Assembly (NCBI RefSeq): GCF_009192745.1
Contig: NZ_VTFV01000002.1
Span: 930,001 to 994,000, forward strand
Source: Arthrobacter citreus
GTDB lineage: Bacteria; Actinomycetota; Actinomycetes; Actinomycetales; Micrococcaceae
Reading direction: 5' to 3'
DNA: 64,000 nt
In this document: one piece after another, positions 48,018 to 58,709 of the stretch
Layout of the letters: each line of letters starts with the position of its first letter
How positions within the stretch are numbered: the first letter of the stretch is position 1
Notes under the pieces: generated by a model
The model's database searches: none
What the model saw: only the letters and a program-made list of their open reading frames with translations
Told to the model about the DNA's origin: nothing
Translations under genes and position numbers: made by a program

Positions 48018-51000
48018 ATGGGGGAGTTCATCTTTTTTCTCGTCGTCGCGGGGGCGGGATTCGCGGTGGGACGGCTGACCTCCAGACGGAGGCGAGTTCC
48101 CGGCGGAAATGCCTCCGGCGCCTACGGATACGGCAGGACTCTGCCCCATCCCGCGCAGATCTTCGAGGAGGGCTATGCGGCCGGCCGGCGTGATGCCGCC
48201 CCCGGTGCGGAACCTTCCGTTACTCCCCACATTTCAGTTACTCCGCACGCTTCCCTTACCCGGCAGGGGACTCCTGCATCGCAGGCGGCGCCTGGACCGG
48301 AGACCCGGTTGCCCCCGCTGCTGCTGCCGCCCGTCCCGCCGGCGCCGCGGACTTCCCCCGTTGCCCCGGCTTCCGCGGTGCCTGAGTCCTATGTGCCTCG
48401 GCCCGCGGTGCCTGAGTCCTATGTGCCTCGGCCCGCGGTGCCTGAGTCCTATGTGCCTCGGCCCGCGGTGCCTGAGTCCTATGCGCCTCGGCCAGCTGCG
48501 CCTCAGTCGCCTAACCCGCCCCTCTCTGCGCCGTCGTCCGGCCCGCCGCAGCGGATGCCTGCCGGTCCCGGCGCACCGGGTCCCGGCAACCCCGTGCTGA
48601 GCGAACCGGTTTCCCGGGTTCCCCATGCACCGGTCATCCCGCCTCAGCGCCCGCCGCTGACGGAAGCGGAGCTGACCGAGCAGAAACGACGCAGGGACCT
48701 GCGCAACATCAACATCACACTGTATTCGGGCAGCCTCCTGCTGGTGGCGGCAGCTGCCTTGTTCATTGGGATATCCATCCCGGAGCAGGCACGGTTCGCG
48801 GGCGTGGCAGCACTGGCGGCGCTCTTCTACGCATCCGGGCTGGTGATTCACTCACGGAAAAAGGCCCTCCGGCCGGCGGCAGTTGCGTTTACCGGCACCG
48901 GGCTGGCACTCATTCCAGTCGTCGGCCTGGCGTTCTACAACCTGATCCTTCCGGACCCCGTACTGGCATGGCTCATCACCTCCGTGGCGGGAACGGCAGC
49001 CTTTGCCTACGCTGCCGCCCGGCTGGAAAGCCGCGTTGTGTCCTATCTGGCGCTGACGTTCCTGCTCTCCACAGCCCTGGCATCGGGTGCCACGCTGCGC
49101 TCCGGGATCGTGTGGTACTTCATCTGCACGGTCCTGCTGGCCACCCTGATCAGCTTGGCCGCCATTCGGAAACCGGGCTGGCTGCTCAATATCTATCTGG
49201 AAGCCTTCGTCACCTCACATCGGTTCCTGGTGCCGGCGACCGCCGCAGCCGCCGTCCTGACGGCCCCGGACCTGGGGGCAGGTCCACTTGCCCTTCTCTT
49301 CCTGGCCTTTGCCGCCTACTACGGCGTTCTGCTGTGGCAGGGGCCGCAGAACCAGACGCTGCTCCACAGCTACGGCTTGCGGTCGGCCGCTACGGCAGGC
49401 TTCGCCATACTCACTTTCCGCCTGACGGACAGCTGGCAGGCAACCCTGCTGGCCGCCGCAGTCCTGCTCGGCGCGCAGACCGGTCTGCTGTTCATAGGCC
49501 GGGAGCGGTATCTGCAGTCAGCGGCGGGAGCTGACCTGCCCGGTACGGCACGCAGCAGCCAGCCACCCGGGGACGTGGCAGGGGGAAGCAGGCAGAAGGA
49601 AAGGGCCGGGCAGATTTACCTGGCGGACCTCCTGGGCATCCTGGCATTGCAGTTCTTCACCGGAACGGCAGCCGCAGCGGTTTACGCCCTGGACTCACAG
49701 GCCGGTTCGGGGGAGAGCACACTGTTCGCCCTATCTGCAGCGGCAATCCAGCTGACCCTGTGCGCCTCGGCATGGCGGCTGTCACGGCGGGCCGAATTCC
49801 TGGCTCCTGCAGGTGTGCTGATTCCTGCTGCTGCCAGCCTGCTCACACCCGCGGCCCAGCTGTGGCCGGTACTGCTGAACCTCGGTATCCTCACGGGCTT
49901 CTTTGTCCTGCGCGCAGTGCACTCCCAAGGCCGACGGCGGGCTGGTTTCGTCCTGGCCGCCCGGGCCTCGGCCGCCGTCGTGCTTCCGCTGGCAGCCTTC
50001 CTGGTGCTTCGCAACCAGGCGCCGGACACGGCAGGGAGCTGGAGCGCGGCGGTTGCCTTCCTGGCAGCTGCGGGCAGCCAGCTCTGGTCCGTAGTGGCAG
50101 CAGCATCCGGCAGGAAGGAGCTGTTCGCGCGCGCAGTGCCCGCCGTGTCCGCTGCCGCCGCGCTCATGCTTGCCGCGGTGGTGCGCTTCGAAGACTTCCC
50201 CTCCGATGCACCGGCAGCAGCTGCGCTGTGGCTCATTGTGCTGCTCAATGCGGCCTATTCGCTGCTCCCCATGCGCAGTAACGGCCGGCTGGCCGCGGTG
50301 TACGCTCCCGCCGGTTTCTTCGCAGCCGCTGTCCTGGGTGCAGGGCTGCTCGGTGTGCGCGGGTATGGGCTGCTTACAGCTGCCGCCCTGGTTTACAGCC
50401 TGCTTCAGTCCCTGAAACCGGTAGTGCCGGGGCTGCGCGTCTGCCACTTCGCCGCAGCGCAGGTGCTGACGACGGTGCTGGCCGCCCTTGTGGCCCAGGA
50501 CCTCGGCCTTGGCACGGACGGTGTGTTCATAGTGGTCGCCGCGGTCCTTGCGGCCCAGCACCTGGCCCGGACCCTGCTGGGAAGCCGGCTGGAAGAGTAT
50601 GGGCCCATCCATGCCTTCCGCTGGGGCACCCTCCTGGCGCTGGCGGCAGTGCCGCCGGCGTACTACGCGGTGCTTTCGTTTGATGCCCGCGCGGAGACAG
50701 GAACCGTCCTGCTGCTGACAGCAGCCGGAAGTGCGGTGCTGGCCCAGCTCGCAGCTGCCCTGCGTCCCCGTGCGGCCGGAGGGTTCCGCGGCGCACCGGC
50801 CGCGGCTGCCTCGCTGGTGCTTCTGCTGGGCATGGGCCTGCGTACCGCGGAGACACCGGCCGCAGCCCAGACACTCTCGGTGCTCTGGGTGGCTTTTGCG
50901 GCCAATCTGCTTACGGCTGTCCTGCACCGGCACACCCGTCTCGCCTTCCTGGCGCCTGCAGGATTCGCCGCCGCGCTGCTGCTCGGAGCCGGGGTCCTTG

Positions 51001-53225
51001 GCATCCGGGGCTATGAGCTGCTCTTCGCCGCTGCGCTCGCCTACTGCCTGGTGCTGGTCCGGGACCGTTCGACCGGGTTCCGGGGCATCTACCTCGCAGG
51101 CGCACAGGCTACCGGGACGGTCCTCGCAGCGCTGCTGGCGGCCGATGCTGCAGGGAACTCCGTCAGCGTTTTCTTCGCCGCACTCAGCCTGGGACTGGCA
51201 GCCGGCCAGATCCTGCGGACCGTCTTCCATGACCGGCTGGTGGTCCTGGGTGCAGTCGAACCCCTGCGGTGGGGAGGGCTATCCGCGCTTGCACTGGTGT
51301 CTGCTTCCTGCCTGCTGTTCGAGGACTTGCTTGATTCGGCAGCGGTGCTCACTGCCGTACTCAGTGCCGCGGCGGTGTTTGTGGTGAGCCAGCTGGATGC
51401 GGCGCGGAGGAACGGCCTGGGCAGGCCTGTGCCGCACTCTTCGGGACTGATCCTGGCTGCGGCAGCGGCTGCAGCACTCGCCGTGCCTGCGGTGCGGGTG
51501 ATTGATGGGCCTTACGCCCCCTGGGCACTTGGCGTGTTGTGGGTGGGGCTTGGTGCCAACCTGGTTTGTTCGCTTCTGCTTGGCGCGGGGCGCTGGGAGC
51601 TCCTGGCCGCGGCGGGTTTTACCGGCGCCGCCTTGACCGGGGCAGGACTGCTGGGACTGAGGGGCTACGAGCTGCTCGTCCTGGCAGCCCTGGTCTGCGG
51701 ATTGTTCCTGTCCGGGCGTCGGAGAGCGCACCGGGGACAATACCTGCTGGCGGCGCAGCTGCTGGCTGGCGTGCTGGCACTGCTGGTGGCAAGGGACGCC
51801 GGCGCGGACATCCACGCAGTGGCGGCGGCCGGTGCCGCAGCGCTTGCAGCAGCACAGCTGGCCCGGACCGTCCTGGAGCCGAGGCCCGCAGCGGTTTGGG
51901 CACGGGCGGCATTCTGGACGAGCGTGGGCATCCTGGCCGTGGCACCTGCAGCGTACGCGGCCCTGCATGCGGGAACGGCCCATCGGGACGTCGTTGCCCT
52001 GCTGCTCGTTCTCCTGATGGCGGTCAGCGCGGCAGAGTTCGCCCGCGGCCGGGGCGTTCCAATGCTGTTTCCGGGGCTGTATGCCGTGGGGATCCTTCCG
52101 CTCGCCGTCTCTGACGCCGTCAGGCTGGCGCCGGGTCCCGTGCTCGCGGAGCCGATCATGCCGGCGGCAGCCGCGGGACTGGTTCTGGCTGCCCTGGGCG
52201 CGGGAGCCCTTGCGGGGCATATCAGGGTGCGCAGCGATGCCCGGCTGGCAACGTCCCTCCTTGCCGCCTCGGTGGCCTATTCCCTTGCCGTGCTGCCAGC
52301 GGCCTCGGCCGCTGGCGGTAACCTGCTGCTGGCAGCGCTGACCCCCGCCCTGCTCAGTGCTGCCGCGCTGGCCGTATCCCATACCCGCAGCATCCCGTGG
52401 CTTGCGGCCGGTATGCCGCCGCTGCTGCTGGTGGCAGCGCTGCTTACTGCTGCGGGCTTCGAGCAGGAACTGCTTAGCCGGCCGTACCCTCCGGGATACG
52501 GACTGCTCTGGCCGGTCTGGGGGACAGCGTTGGCGCTGCAGGCAATCCGGCTGGTCCTGTCCCTGGGAGGAAACGTCTCCAGGCTGCGTGTGCGCATCAT
52601 GGGAGCCGGATCCTCCTTCGTCCTCATTTTGGGTGCGGTTCCGGCGATGGCGGAATACAACGCGTCAGCGGTAGCCGGGGCGCTGACCCTCACCGCGGCC
52701 CTCGCGCTTGCGGTCAGGGAAGTGCCAGGACCACTGCGAGAGTCCGCCCTCGAGGCAGCCTGCGTTCCTGCAGCGCTGGCCGTGGAACGGATTGCCTGGT
52801 TCGCGGCCGGGGGTGTGGATCCCTTCTGGTCGGTACAGTACTGGGCCGTGGTTCTGGCCGGGCTCGCAGCCTGGGAATACGTTCGGCGCCGCCGTCACCG
52901 GGGAACGTTCCTGCTGGCGGGGTCGGCAGTGATCCTCTCCTGCAGCGGACTGGGCACGGTTGCTTCCGGCGGGACGGGGGAGCAGCTGTGGGCACTTGTA
53001 GCCCACGCCGGACTCCTGGCATTTGGTTTGCTGGCCAGCAGGAAACTGTTCACGATCTGGGGAGCGGCGGGCGTGGCGCTCGCCGTGCTGTGGTACCTGC
53101 GCGGATACACCTTCCTGCTGCTTGCCCTGCTGGCAGCGGGACTGATCGCATTGGCGGTATGGCGCCTGACACGTGTGCGGACGGCACCGGAACAGCCGGC
53201 CGAAGAGGTTCTGGAAGAGCGCTGA
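48018..53225 (+). CDS. very large polytopic membrane protein (SCO7613 C-terminal-domain type)
   Basis: A 1735-residue protein. Residues 1-20 form one span (GEFIFFLVVAGAGFAVGRL). Residues 21-220 are a Pro-rich linker with four decapeptide repeats VPESYVPRPA. Most of the rest, from about residue 230, is hydrophobic, with more than 35 likely spans and an Ala/Leu bias. Three consecutive modules of about 216 residues begin near 763, 979 and 1197, marked by GAGLLGVRGYG, GAGVLGIRGYE and GAGLLGLRGYE. It resembles large actinobacterial membrane proteins annotated by the SCO7613 C-terminal domain. No catalytic motif is seen; function unknown. The ATG is the first good start; ribosome site weak. Confidence 0.75.
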   Translation: MGEFIFFLVVAGAGFAVGRLTSRRRRVPGGNASGAYGYGRTLPHPAQIFEEGYAAGRRDAAPGAEPSVTPHISVTPHASLTRQGTPASQAAPGPETRLPPLLLPPVPPAPRTSPVAPASAVPESYVPRPAVPESYVPRPAVPESYVPRPAVPESYAPRPAAPQSPNPPLSAPSSGPPQRMPAGPGAPGPGNPVLSEPVSRVPHAPVIPPQRPPLTEAELTEQKRRRDLRNINITLYSGSLLLVAAAALFIGISIPEQARFAGVAALAALFYASGLVIHSRKKALRPAAVAFTGTGLALIPVVGLAFYNLILPDPVLAWLITSVAGTAAFAYAAARLESRVVSYLALTFLLSTALASGATLRSGIVWYFICTVLLATLISLAAIRKPGWLLNIYLEAFVTSHRFLVPATAAAAVLTAPDLGAGPLALLFLAFAAYYGVLLWQGPQNQTLLHSYGLRSAATAGFAILTFRLTDSWQATLLAAAVLLGAQTGLLFIGRERYLQSAAGADLPGTARSSQPPGDVAGGSRQKERAGQIYLADLLGILALQFFTGTAAAAVYALDSQAGSGESTLFALSAAAIQLTLCASAWRLSRRAEFLAPAGVLIPAAASLLTPAAQLWPVLLNLGILTGFFVLRAVHSQGRRRAGFVLAARASAAVVLPLAAFLVLRNQAPDTAGSWSAAVAFLAAAGSQLWSVVAAASGRKELFARAVPAVSAAAALMLAAVVRFEDFPSDAPAAAALWLIVLLNAAYSLLPMRSNGRLAAVYAPAGFFAAAVLGAGLLGVRGYGLLTAAALVYSLLQSLKPVVPGLRVCHFAAAQVLTTVLAALVAQDLGLGTDGVFIVVAAVLAAQHLARTLLGSRLEEYGPIHAFRWGTLLALAAVPPAYYAVLSFDARAETGTVLLLTAAGSAVLAQLAAALRPRAAGGFRGAPAAAASLVLLLGMGLRTAETPAAAQTLSVLWVAFAANLLTAVLHRHTRLAFLAPAGFAAALLLGAGVLGIRGYELLFAAALAYCLVLVRDRSTGFRGIYLAGAQATGTVLAALLAADAAGNSVSVFFAALSLGLAAGQILRTVFHDRLVVLGAVEPLRWGGLSALALVSASCLLFEDLLDSAAVLTAVLSAAAVFVVSQLDAARRNGLGRPVPHSSGLILAAAAAAALAVPAVRVIDGPYAPWALGVLWVGLGANLVCSLLLGAGRWELLAAAGFTGAALTGAGLLGLRGYELLVLAALVCGLFLSGRRRAHRGQYLLAAQLLAGVLALLVARDAGADIHAVAAAGAAALAAAQLARTVLEPRPAAVWARAAFWTSVGILAVAPAAYAALHAGTAHRDVVALLLVLLMAVSAAEFARGRGVPMLFPGLYAVGILPLAVSDAVRLAPGPVLAEPIMPAAAAGLVLAALGAGALAGHIRVRSDARLATSLLAASVAYSLAVLPAASAAGGNLLLAALTPALLSAAALAVSHTRSIPWLAAGMPPLLLVAALLTAAGFEQELLSRPYPPGYGLLWPVWGTALALQAIRLVLSLGGNVSRLRVRIMGAGSSFVLILGAVPAMAEYNASAVAGALTLTAALALAVREVPGPLRESALEAACVPAALAVERIAWFAAGGVDPFWSVQYWAVVLAGLAAWEYVRRRRHRGTFLLAGSAVILSCSGLGTVASGGTGEQLWALVAHAGLLAFGLLASRKLFTIWGAAGVALAVLWYLRGYTFLLLALLAAGLIALAVWRLTRVRTAPEQPAEEVLEER
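48375..48494. repeat. four 30-base in-frame tandem repeats
   Basis: Units at 48375, 48405, 48435 and 48465, the first three identical, the fourth with two base changes. Each encodes the decapeptide AVPESYVPRP in the Pro-rich linker of the large membrane protein. The near-identity implies recent expansion and likely length variation between strains. Confidence 0.95.
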
Positions 53226-53334
53226 GCCCAGGCCACAGCTGCACCTTTCTCCGCTGCCGGGGCAGCGGAGGCGGAATCCCGGGTGGTTTGGGAGAGACCT
53301 GACAGGGTGCCGTGCGTTCCGATAGTCTCGGGGG

Positions 53335-53463
53335 ATGGAACTACTGATCTTCCTGATCGTTGCCGCAGCCGTTGTTGGCGGGCTGGCCTGGGGCCGCCGG
53401 CACTTCTCCCATGAGATTGACCGGGCCAAGCGCATCCGCCGGTCCAACCGGAACGGGCGCTGA
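53335..53463 (+). CDS. 42-residue membrane peptide
   Basis: The frame reads MELLIFLIVAAAVVGGLAWG followed by RRHFSHEIDRAKRIRRSNRN and GR. One N-terminal span is followed by a strongly basic cytoplasmic tail. GATAGT at 53321-53326 resembles a -10 box and would start transcription only a few bases before the ATG, so the message may be nearly leaderless. It follows the large membrane protein, whose N-terminal span it resembles in style. Function unknown. Confidence 0.5.
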   Translation: MELLIFLIVAAAVVGGLAWGRRHFSHEIDRAKRIRRSNRNGR

Positions 53464-53991
53464 CCGCCCGAAGCGGGCCATTGTCCGCACCGGTCCGGCA
53501 GGACGGGATTTCAGCGCCGAACCATGCTGGGCTAGACTGGGAAGAAATGACGCGCCATGAACCGGGAAATTAAGGTTCATGGTGACTCCATATGCTAGGA
53601 GCCACAGGCATCCGCTGGGCGCTGATTAGCGTTCTGGCCGCTAATCTGGCAGACTAGAGAAGTTGTTCAAGCGCTTTTGTGCCCGCACGCGCTTCAGCAG
53701 GCCGCTAACACGGCACTGTGTGCGTGATGAGATTGCGTCCCGGTCAGGATAATGCCTGGCGCAGGGTCGGATCCTTCAGGGGAAAAGCCCATATATAACC
53801 CGCCCCCATTCTTGAACGGGTGTTGCCAGTTTCGAATCTGCGACACGCCCGAGCGCGGGGGTCGGAGCCTCGGCAGGTTGAGGAACCCGGAGCTTCCGGA
53901 TTCAGCTTGTTGGAGGAGCGCCGGGGCCACCATGGCCGCCAGGGGCAAAAACTGTACAGAGAGCAATACTCGAAGAAAGAGGCACGACGCC
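53464..53991. other. S10 operon promoter and leader region
   Basis: 528 bases before rpsJ. After the TAGACT promoter at 53533 come two hairpins: CCATGAACC/GGTTCATGG (53555-53563 with 53574-53582) and GATTAGCG/CGCTAATC (53624-53631 with 53639-53646). The rest, to 53991, is untranslated. This resembles a regulated ribosomal-protein leader, though I cannot match it to the E. coli L4-binding structure. Confidence 0.55.
53509..53538 (+). promoter_or_regulatory. candidate S10 operon promoter
   Basis: TTTCAG at 53509-53514 and TAGACT at 53533-53538, spacer 18 bases. The predicted start near 53545 leaves a leader of about 450 bases. Confidence 0.55.
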
Positions 53992-54300
53992 ATGGCGGGA
54001 CAAAAAATCCGCATCCGGCTGAAGTCGTATGACCACGAGGTCATCGACGTATCAGCACGGAAGATCGTTGAGACGGTCACGCGTGCAGGCGCAACGGTAG
54101 TAGGCCCCGTGCCGCTGCCCACGGAAAAGAACGTGTACTGCGTTATCCGTTCGCCGCACAAGTACAAGGACAGCCGCGAGCACTTTGAAATGCGCACGCA
54201 CAAGCGTCTGATCGACATCATTGACCCCACGCCTAAGGCCGTTGACTCGCTGATGCGTCTTGACCTGCCTGCAGACGTGAACATCGAAATCAAGCTGTAG
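53992..54300 (+). CDS. rpsJ: 30S ribosomal protein S10
   Basis: A 102-residue S10, a 30S head protein that also joins NusB/NusG in antitermination. It starts [20 protein letters not shown] after AAGAGG and ends VNIEIKL, the normal length. It is the first gene of the S10 cluster and is preceded by a long structured leader. rplC follows after 16 bases. Confidence 0.99.
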
Positions 54301-54316
54301 GGGGGAGCAGATACTT

Positions 54317-54973
54317 ATGTCTTCTTCACTTACCCGCCAGGTTAAGGGCCTCCTGGGCACCAAGCTGGGCATGACCCAGGTCTGGGACGAGAACAACAAG
54401 CTCATCCCCGTCACCGTGGTCCAGGCTGATTCCAACGTCATCACCCAGCTGCGCAATGCGGAGAAGGACGGCTACACCGCCGTTCAGATCGGCTACGGCC
54501 AGATCGATCCCCGCAAGGTCACCAAGCCGCTGGCCGGCCACTTCGAGAAGGCCGGCGTTACGCCTCGCCGCCACGTTGTTGAGCTGCGCACCGCTGACGC
54601 TGACACCTACGAGCTCGGCCAGGAACTCTCCGTTGAGATGTTCGAAGCCGGCCAGAAGGTCGACGTCGTCGGTACCTCCAAGGGCAAGGGCTTCGCCGGT
54701 GTCATGAAGCGTCACGGCTTCCACGGCGTTGGCGCTTCCCACGGTGCCCACAAGAACCACCGCAAGCCCGGCTCCATCGGTGGCGCATCCACCCCCGGCC
54801 GCGTCTTCAAGGGTCTCCGGATGGCCGGCCGCATGGGCGCCGTCCGCCACACCACGATGAACCTCACCGTCCACGCTGTGGATACCGAGAAGTCGCTGCT
54901 GCTGATCAAGGGTGCCGTTCCCGGCGCCCGCGGCCAGGTCGTCCTCGTACGCACCGCCGTGAAGGGAGCTTAG
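54317..54973 (+). CDS. rplC: 50S ribosomal protein L3
   Basis: A 218-residue L3, an early assembly protein near the peptidyl-transferase centre. Identified by [19 protein letters not shown] and the central loop [20 protein letters not shown]. It starts at ATG after GGGGGAG; the first residues SSSLTRQV precede the conserved core. rplD begins four bases after its stop. Confidence 0.99.
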   Translation: MSSSLTRQVKGLLGTKLGMTQVWDENNKLIPVTVVQADSNVITQLRNAEKDGYTAVQIGYGQIDPRKVTKPLAGHFEKAGVTPRRHVVELRTADADTYELGQELSVEMFEAGQKVDVVGTSKGKGFAGVMKRHGFHGVGASHGAHKNHRKPGSIGGASTPGRVFKGLRMAGRMGAVRHTTMNLTVHAVDTEKSLLLIKGAVPGARGQVVLVRTAVKGA

Positions 54974-54977
54974 TCTC

Positions 54978-55592
54978 ATGGCTAACAAAGCAACTGTTGA
55001 ATTCCCCGCAGCAATCTTCGACGTTCAGACGAACGTTCCGCTGCTGCACCAGGTAGTTGTGGCCCAGCTTGCTGCTGCCCGCCAGGGCACGCACAAGACG
55101 AAGACCCGCGCCGAGGTTTCCGGTGCAGGCCGCAAGCCGTTCAAGCAGAAGGGCACCGGCCGCGCCCGTCAGGGTTCAATCCGTGCTCCTCACATGACCG
55201 GTGGCGGCGTTGTCCACGGACCGACGCCCCGCGACTACAGCCAGCGCACCCCCAAGAAGATGATTGCCGCCGCACTGCGCGGAGCTCTCTCTGACCGGGC
55301 ACGCAACGGCCGCATCCACGTGCTGGAAACCCTGGTTGCCGGCGAAACGCCGTCCACCAAGGCTGCACGCGAAGCGCTGCGTTCACTTACCGACCGCAAG
55401 AACATGCTCGTTGTCATCGAGCGCGCCAACGATGTTGCTGCACTCTCCGTGCGCAACCTCACCGATGTTCACGTGATCTACGTAGATCAGCTGAACACCT
55501 ACGACGTGCTCGTTGCTGACGACGTGGTCTTCACCCAGGCCGCCTACGACGAGTTCGTCGGCAAGAACACTGTCAAGGAGGACGCCAAGTGA
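54978..55592 (+). CDS. rplD: 50S ribosomal protein L4
   Basis: A 204-residue L4 whose extended loop lines the peptide exit tunnel. Typical text is [20 protein letters not shown] and [20 protein letters not shown]. In E. coli L4 represses its own operon; the leader upstream of rpsJ may serve this here. Its TGA overlaps the GTG of rplW by four bases. Confidence 0.99.
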   Translation: MANKATVEFPAAIFDVQTNVPLLHQVVVAQLAAARQGTHKTKTRAEVSGAGRKPFKQKGTGRARQGSIRAPHMTGGGVVHGPTPRDYSQRTPKKMIAAALRGALSDRARNGRIHVLETLVAGETPSTKAAREALRSLTDRKNMLVVIERANDVAALSVRNLTDVHVIYVDQLNTYDVLVADDVVFTQAAYDEFVGKNTVKEDAK

Positions 55593-55894
55593 GCGCGACC
55601 ACCGCAAAGGACCCTCGCGACGTGGTGCTTGCACCCGTCGTCTCGGAAAAGAGCTACGGCCTGATCGACGAAGGTAAGTACACCTTCCTGGTCGACCCCC
55701 GCTCGAACAAGACCGAGATCAAGCTGGCCGTGGAGAAGATTTTCTCCGTCAAGGTCGACTCGATCAACACCATCAACCGTGCCGGTAAGCGCAAGCGCAC
55801 CAAATTCGGATGGGGACAGCGCAAGAGCACCAAGCGTGCGATTGTCACCCTGAAGGAAGGCACAATCGACATCTTCGGCGGTCCGCTCAGCTAG
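55589..55894 (+). CDS. rplW: 50S ribosomal protein L23
   Basis: A 101-residue L23, the tunnel-exit docking site for trigger factor and SRP. Segments [20 protein letters not shown] and [20 protein letters not shown] are characteristic. Translationally coupled to rplD through a GTGA overlap. rplB follows after 30 bases. Confidence 0.98.
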   Translation: MSATTAKDPRDVVLAPVVSEKSYGLIDEGKYTFLVDPRSNKTEIKLAVEKIFSVKVDSINTINRAGKRKRTKFGWGQRKSTKRAIVTLKEGTIDIFGGPLS

Positions 55895-55924
55895 GGCGGA
55901 GACCACTTTAACGAGGAATAAATA

Positions 55925-56764
<840 letters not shown>

Positions 56765-56776
56765 GAGCCTGGAAAC

Positions 56777-57058
56777 ATGCCACGCAGCCTGAAGAAAGGC
56801 CCCTTCGTCGACCAGCACCTCTTCCTTAAGGTGCAGGCCGAAAACGAGAAGGGCACCAAGAACGTCATCAAGACGTGGTCCCGCCGCTCGATGATCATCC
56901 CCGACATGCTCGGGCACACGATCGCCGTGCACGACGGACGCAAGCACATTCCGGTGTTTGTCACCGAGTCGATGGTCGGGCACAAGCTCGGCGAATTCGC
57001 TCTGACGCGTACATTCCGCGGCCATGTGAAGGACGACCGCAAGGGCAAGCGCCGCTAG
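56777..57058 (+). CDS. rpsS: 30S ribosomal protein S19
   Basis: A 93-residue S19 of the 30S head. It begins [20 protein letters not shown] and has [17 protein letters not shown] text ([20 protein letters not shown]). GATAGGAGCC precedes the ATG, 12 bases after rplB. Confidence 0.99.
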   Translation: MPRSLKKGPFVDQHLFLKVQAENEKGTKNVIKTWSRRSMIIPDMLGHTIAVHDGRKHIPVFVTESMVGHKLGEFALTRTFRGHVKDDRKGKRR

Positions 57059-57096
57059 GCGCTGCTCTTTCGGCAGAAGACGAGAGAAGGAAAGCA

Positions 57097-57462
57097 ATGG
57101 AAGCCAAGGCAATTGCGCGTCATATCCGCGTAACGCCTATGAAGGCCCGGCGCGTCGTCAACCTTGTTCGTGGCAAGCAAGCGAATGAGGCATTGGCAAT
57201 TCTGAAGTTTGCCCCCCAGGCAGCTTCGGAGCCGGTATTCAAGGTAGTTCAGTCGGCAATGGCCAACGCACGTGTCCTCGCGGACCGTGACGGCGTGGCC
57301 TTCGACGAAGGTGACCTCTACATCAGCGAAGCATTCGTTGACGAAGGACCCACCATGAAGCGGTTCCAGCCGCGGGCCCAGGGCCGCGCCTACCGCATCA
57401 ACAAGCGGACCAGCCACGTCACCGTGGTTGTCGCAACCCCCGAGAACGAGGAGGACCGTTAA
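57097..57462 (+). CDS. rplV: 50S ribosomal protein L22
   Basis: A 121-residue L22; its beta-hairpin reaches the tunnel constriction where macrolides act. It begins [20 protein letters not shown], with the hairpin near [20 protein letters not shown]. The ATG follows GAGAAGGAAAG. The stop is immediately followed by the rpsC GTG. Confidence 0.99.
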   Translation: MEAKAIARHIRVTPMKARRVVNLVRGKQANEALAILKFAPQAASEPVFKVVQSAMANARVLADRDGVAFDEGDLYISEAFVDEGPTMKRFQPRAQGRAYRINKRTSHVTVVVATPENEEDR

Positions 57463-58290
57463 GTGGGACAGAAGGTAAACCCGCACGGGTTCCGACTCGG
57501 CATCACCACTGACCACGTTTCGCACTGGTTTGCTGACAGCAACAAGCCGGGCCAGCGTTACAAGGACTTCGTCCGCGAGGACATCAAGATCCGTCAGCTG
57601 ATGTCCACCGGCATGGACCGCGCCGGCATCGCCAAGGTTGAGATCGAGCGCACCCGCGACCGTGTCCGTGTGGATATCCACACCGCACGTCCGGGCATCG
57701 TGATCGGCCGCCGCGGCGCCGAAGCAGACCGCATCCGCGGCGAGCTCGAAAAGCTCACCGGCAAGCAGGTCCAGCTGAACATCCTCGAGGTCAAGAACCC
57801 CGAGATGGAAGCACAGCTGGTTGCCCAGGGTGTTGCAGAGCAGCTCTCTTCCCGCGTGGCTTTCCGCCGTGCGATGAAGAAGGCAATCCAGTCCGCACAG
57901 CGTGCAGGCGCCAAGGGTATTCGTATCCAGTGCTCCGGCCGCCTGGGCGGCGCTGAAATGAGCCGCTCGGAGTTCTACCGCGAAGGCCGTGTGCCCCTGC
58001 ACACCCTCCGCGCGAACATCGACTACGGCTTCTTCGAAGCCAAGACCACCTTCGGCCGCATTGGTGTGAAGGTTTGGATCTACAAGGGCGACGTCACTTC
58101 CAAGGAACTGGCTGCACAGCAGGCTGCTGCACCGTCCCGCGGACGTTCCAACGACCGTCCGGGCCGCGGCCCGGCCGACCGTGGGGACCGTCGTCGTCGT
58201 AACGACCGCGGCGACAAGGCCGCCGCGCCTGCTGCAGAGGCTCCGGCCGCTGAGGCAGCTGCCCCCGCAGCAGAAGGAGGACAGGCTTAA
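57463..58290 (+). CDS. rpsC: 30S ribosomal protein S3 with RG/Ala-rich tail
   Basis: A 275-residue S3 at the mRNA entry channel. The KH domain has [20 protein letters not shown], and the C-terminal domain ends near [16 protein letters not shown]. Beyond residue 220 an extra tail reads [20 protein letters not shown] and then an Ala/Pro/Glu stretch; it is probably disordered and RNA-binding. It starts at GTG directly after rplV and abuts rplP. Confidence 0.98.
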   Translation: MGQKVNPHGFRLGITTDHVSHWFADSNKPGQRYKDFVREDIKIRQLMSTGMDRAGIAKVEIERTRDRVRVDIHTARPGIVIGRRGAEADRIRGELEKLTGKQVQLNILEVKNPEMEAQLVAQGVAEQLSSRVAFRRAMKKAIQSAQRAGAKGIRIQCSGRLGGAEMSRSEFYREGRVPLHTLRANIDYGFFEAKTTFGRIGVKVWIYKGDVTSKELAAQQAAAPSRGRSNDRPGRGPADRGDRRRRNDRGDKAAAPAAEAPAAEAAAPAAEGGQA

Positions 58291-58707
58291 ATGCTTATCC
58301 CACGTCGAGTCAAGTACCGCAAGCAGCACCACCCGGGTCGTTCCGGCGCTGCAACCGGTGGCACCGCTGTCAGCTTCGGTGAATGGGGTATCCAGGCTCT
58401 CACGCCTGCATACGTAACCAACCGCCAGATTGAAGCTGCACGTATTGCCATGACGCGCCACATCAAGCGCGGCGGCAAGGTCTGGATCAACATCTACCCG
58501 GACCGTCCGCTGACGAAGAAGCCGGCCGAAACCCGCATGGGTTCCGGTAAGGGTTCGCCGGAGTGGTGGGTTGCAAACGTCAAGCCGGGGCGGGTTCTGT
58601 TCGAACTCTCCGGTGTTTCCGAAGAGGTAGCTCGCGAGGCACTGCGCCTGGCGATCCATAAGCTGCCGTTGAAGGCACGCATTGTGCGTCGCGAGGGTGG
58701 TGAATAG
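58291..58707 (+). CDS. rplP: 50S ribosomal protein L16
   Basis: A 138-residue L16, which helps place the A-site tRNA. It starts [20 protein letters not shown]; other diagnostic text is [20 protein letters not shown] and [20 protein letters not shown]. It begins at the base after the rpsC stop and ends two bases before rpmC. Confidence 0.99.
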   Translation: MLIPRRVKYRKQHHPGRSGAATGGTAVSFGEWGIQALTPAYVTNRQIEAARIAMTRHIKRGGKVWINIYPDRPLTKKPAETRMGSGKGSPEWWVANVKPGRVLFELSGVSEEVAREALRLAIHKLPLKARIVRREGGE

Positions 58708-58709
58708 CA

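Noticed and set aside
48375-48494. CRISPR array
   Set aside because: The 30-base units are directly adjacent without spacers and encode an in-frame decapeptide repeat.
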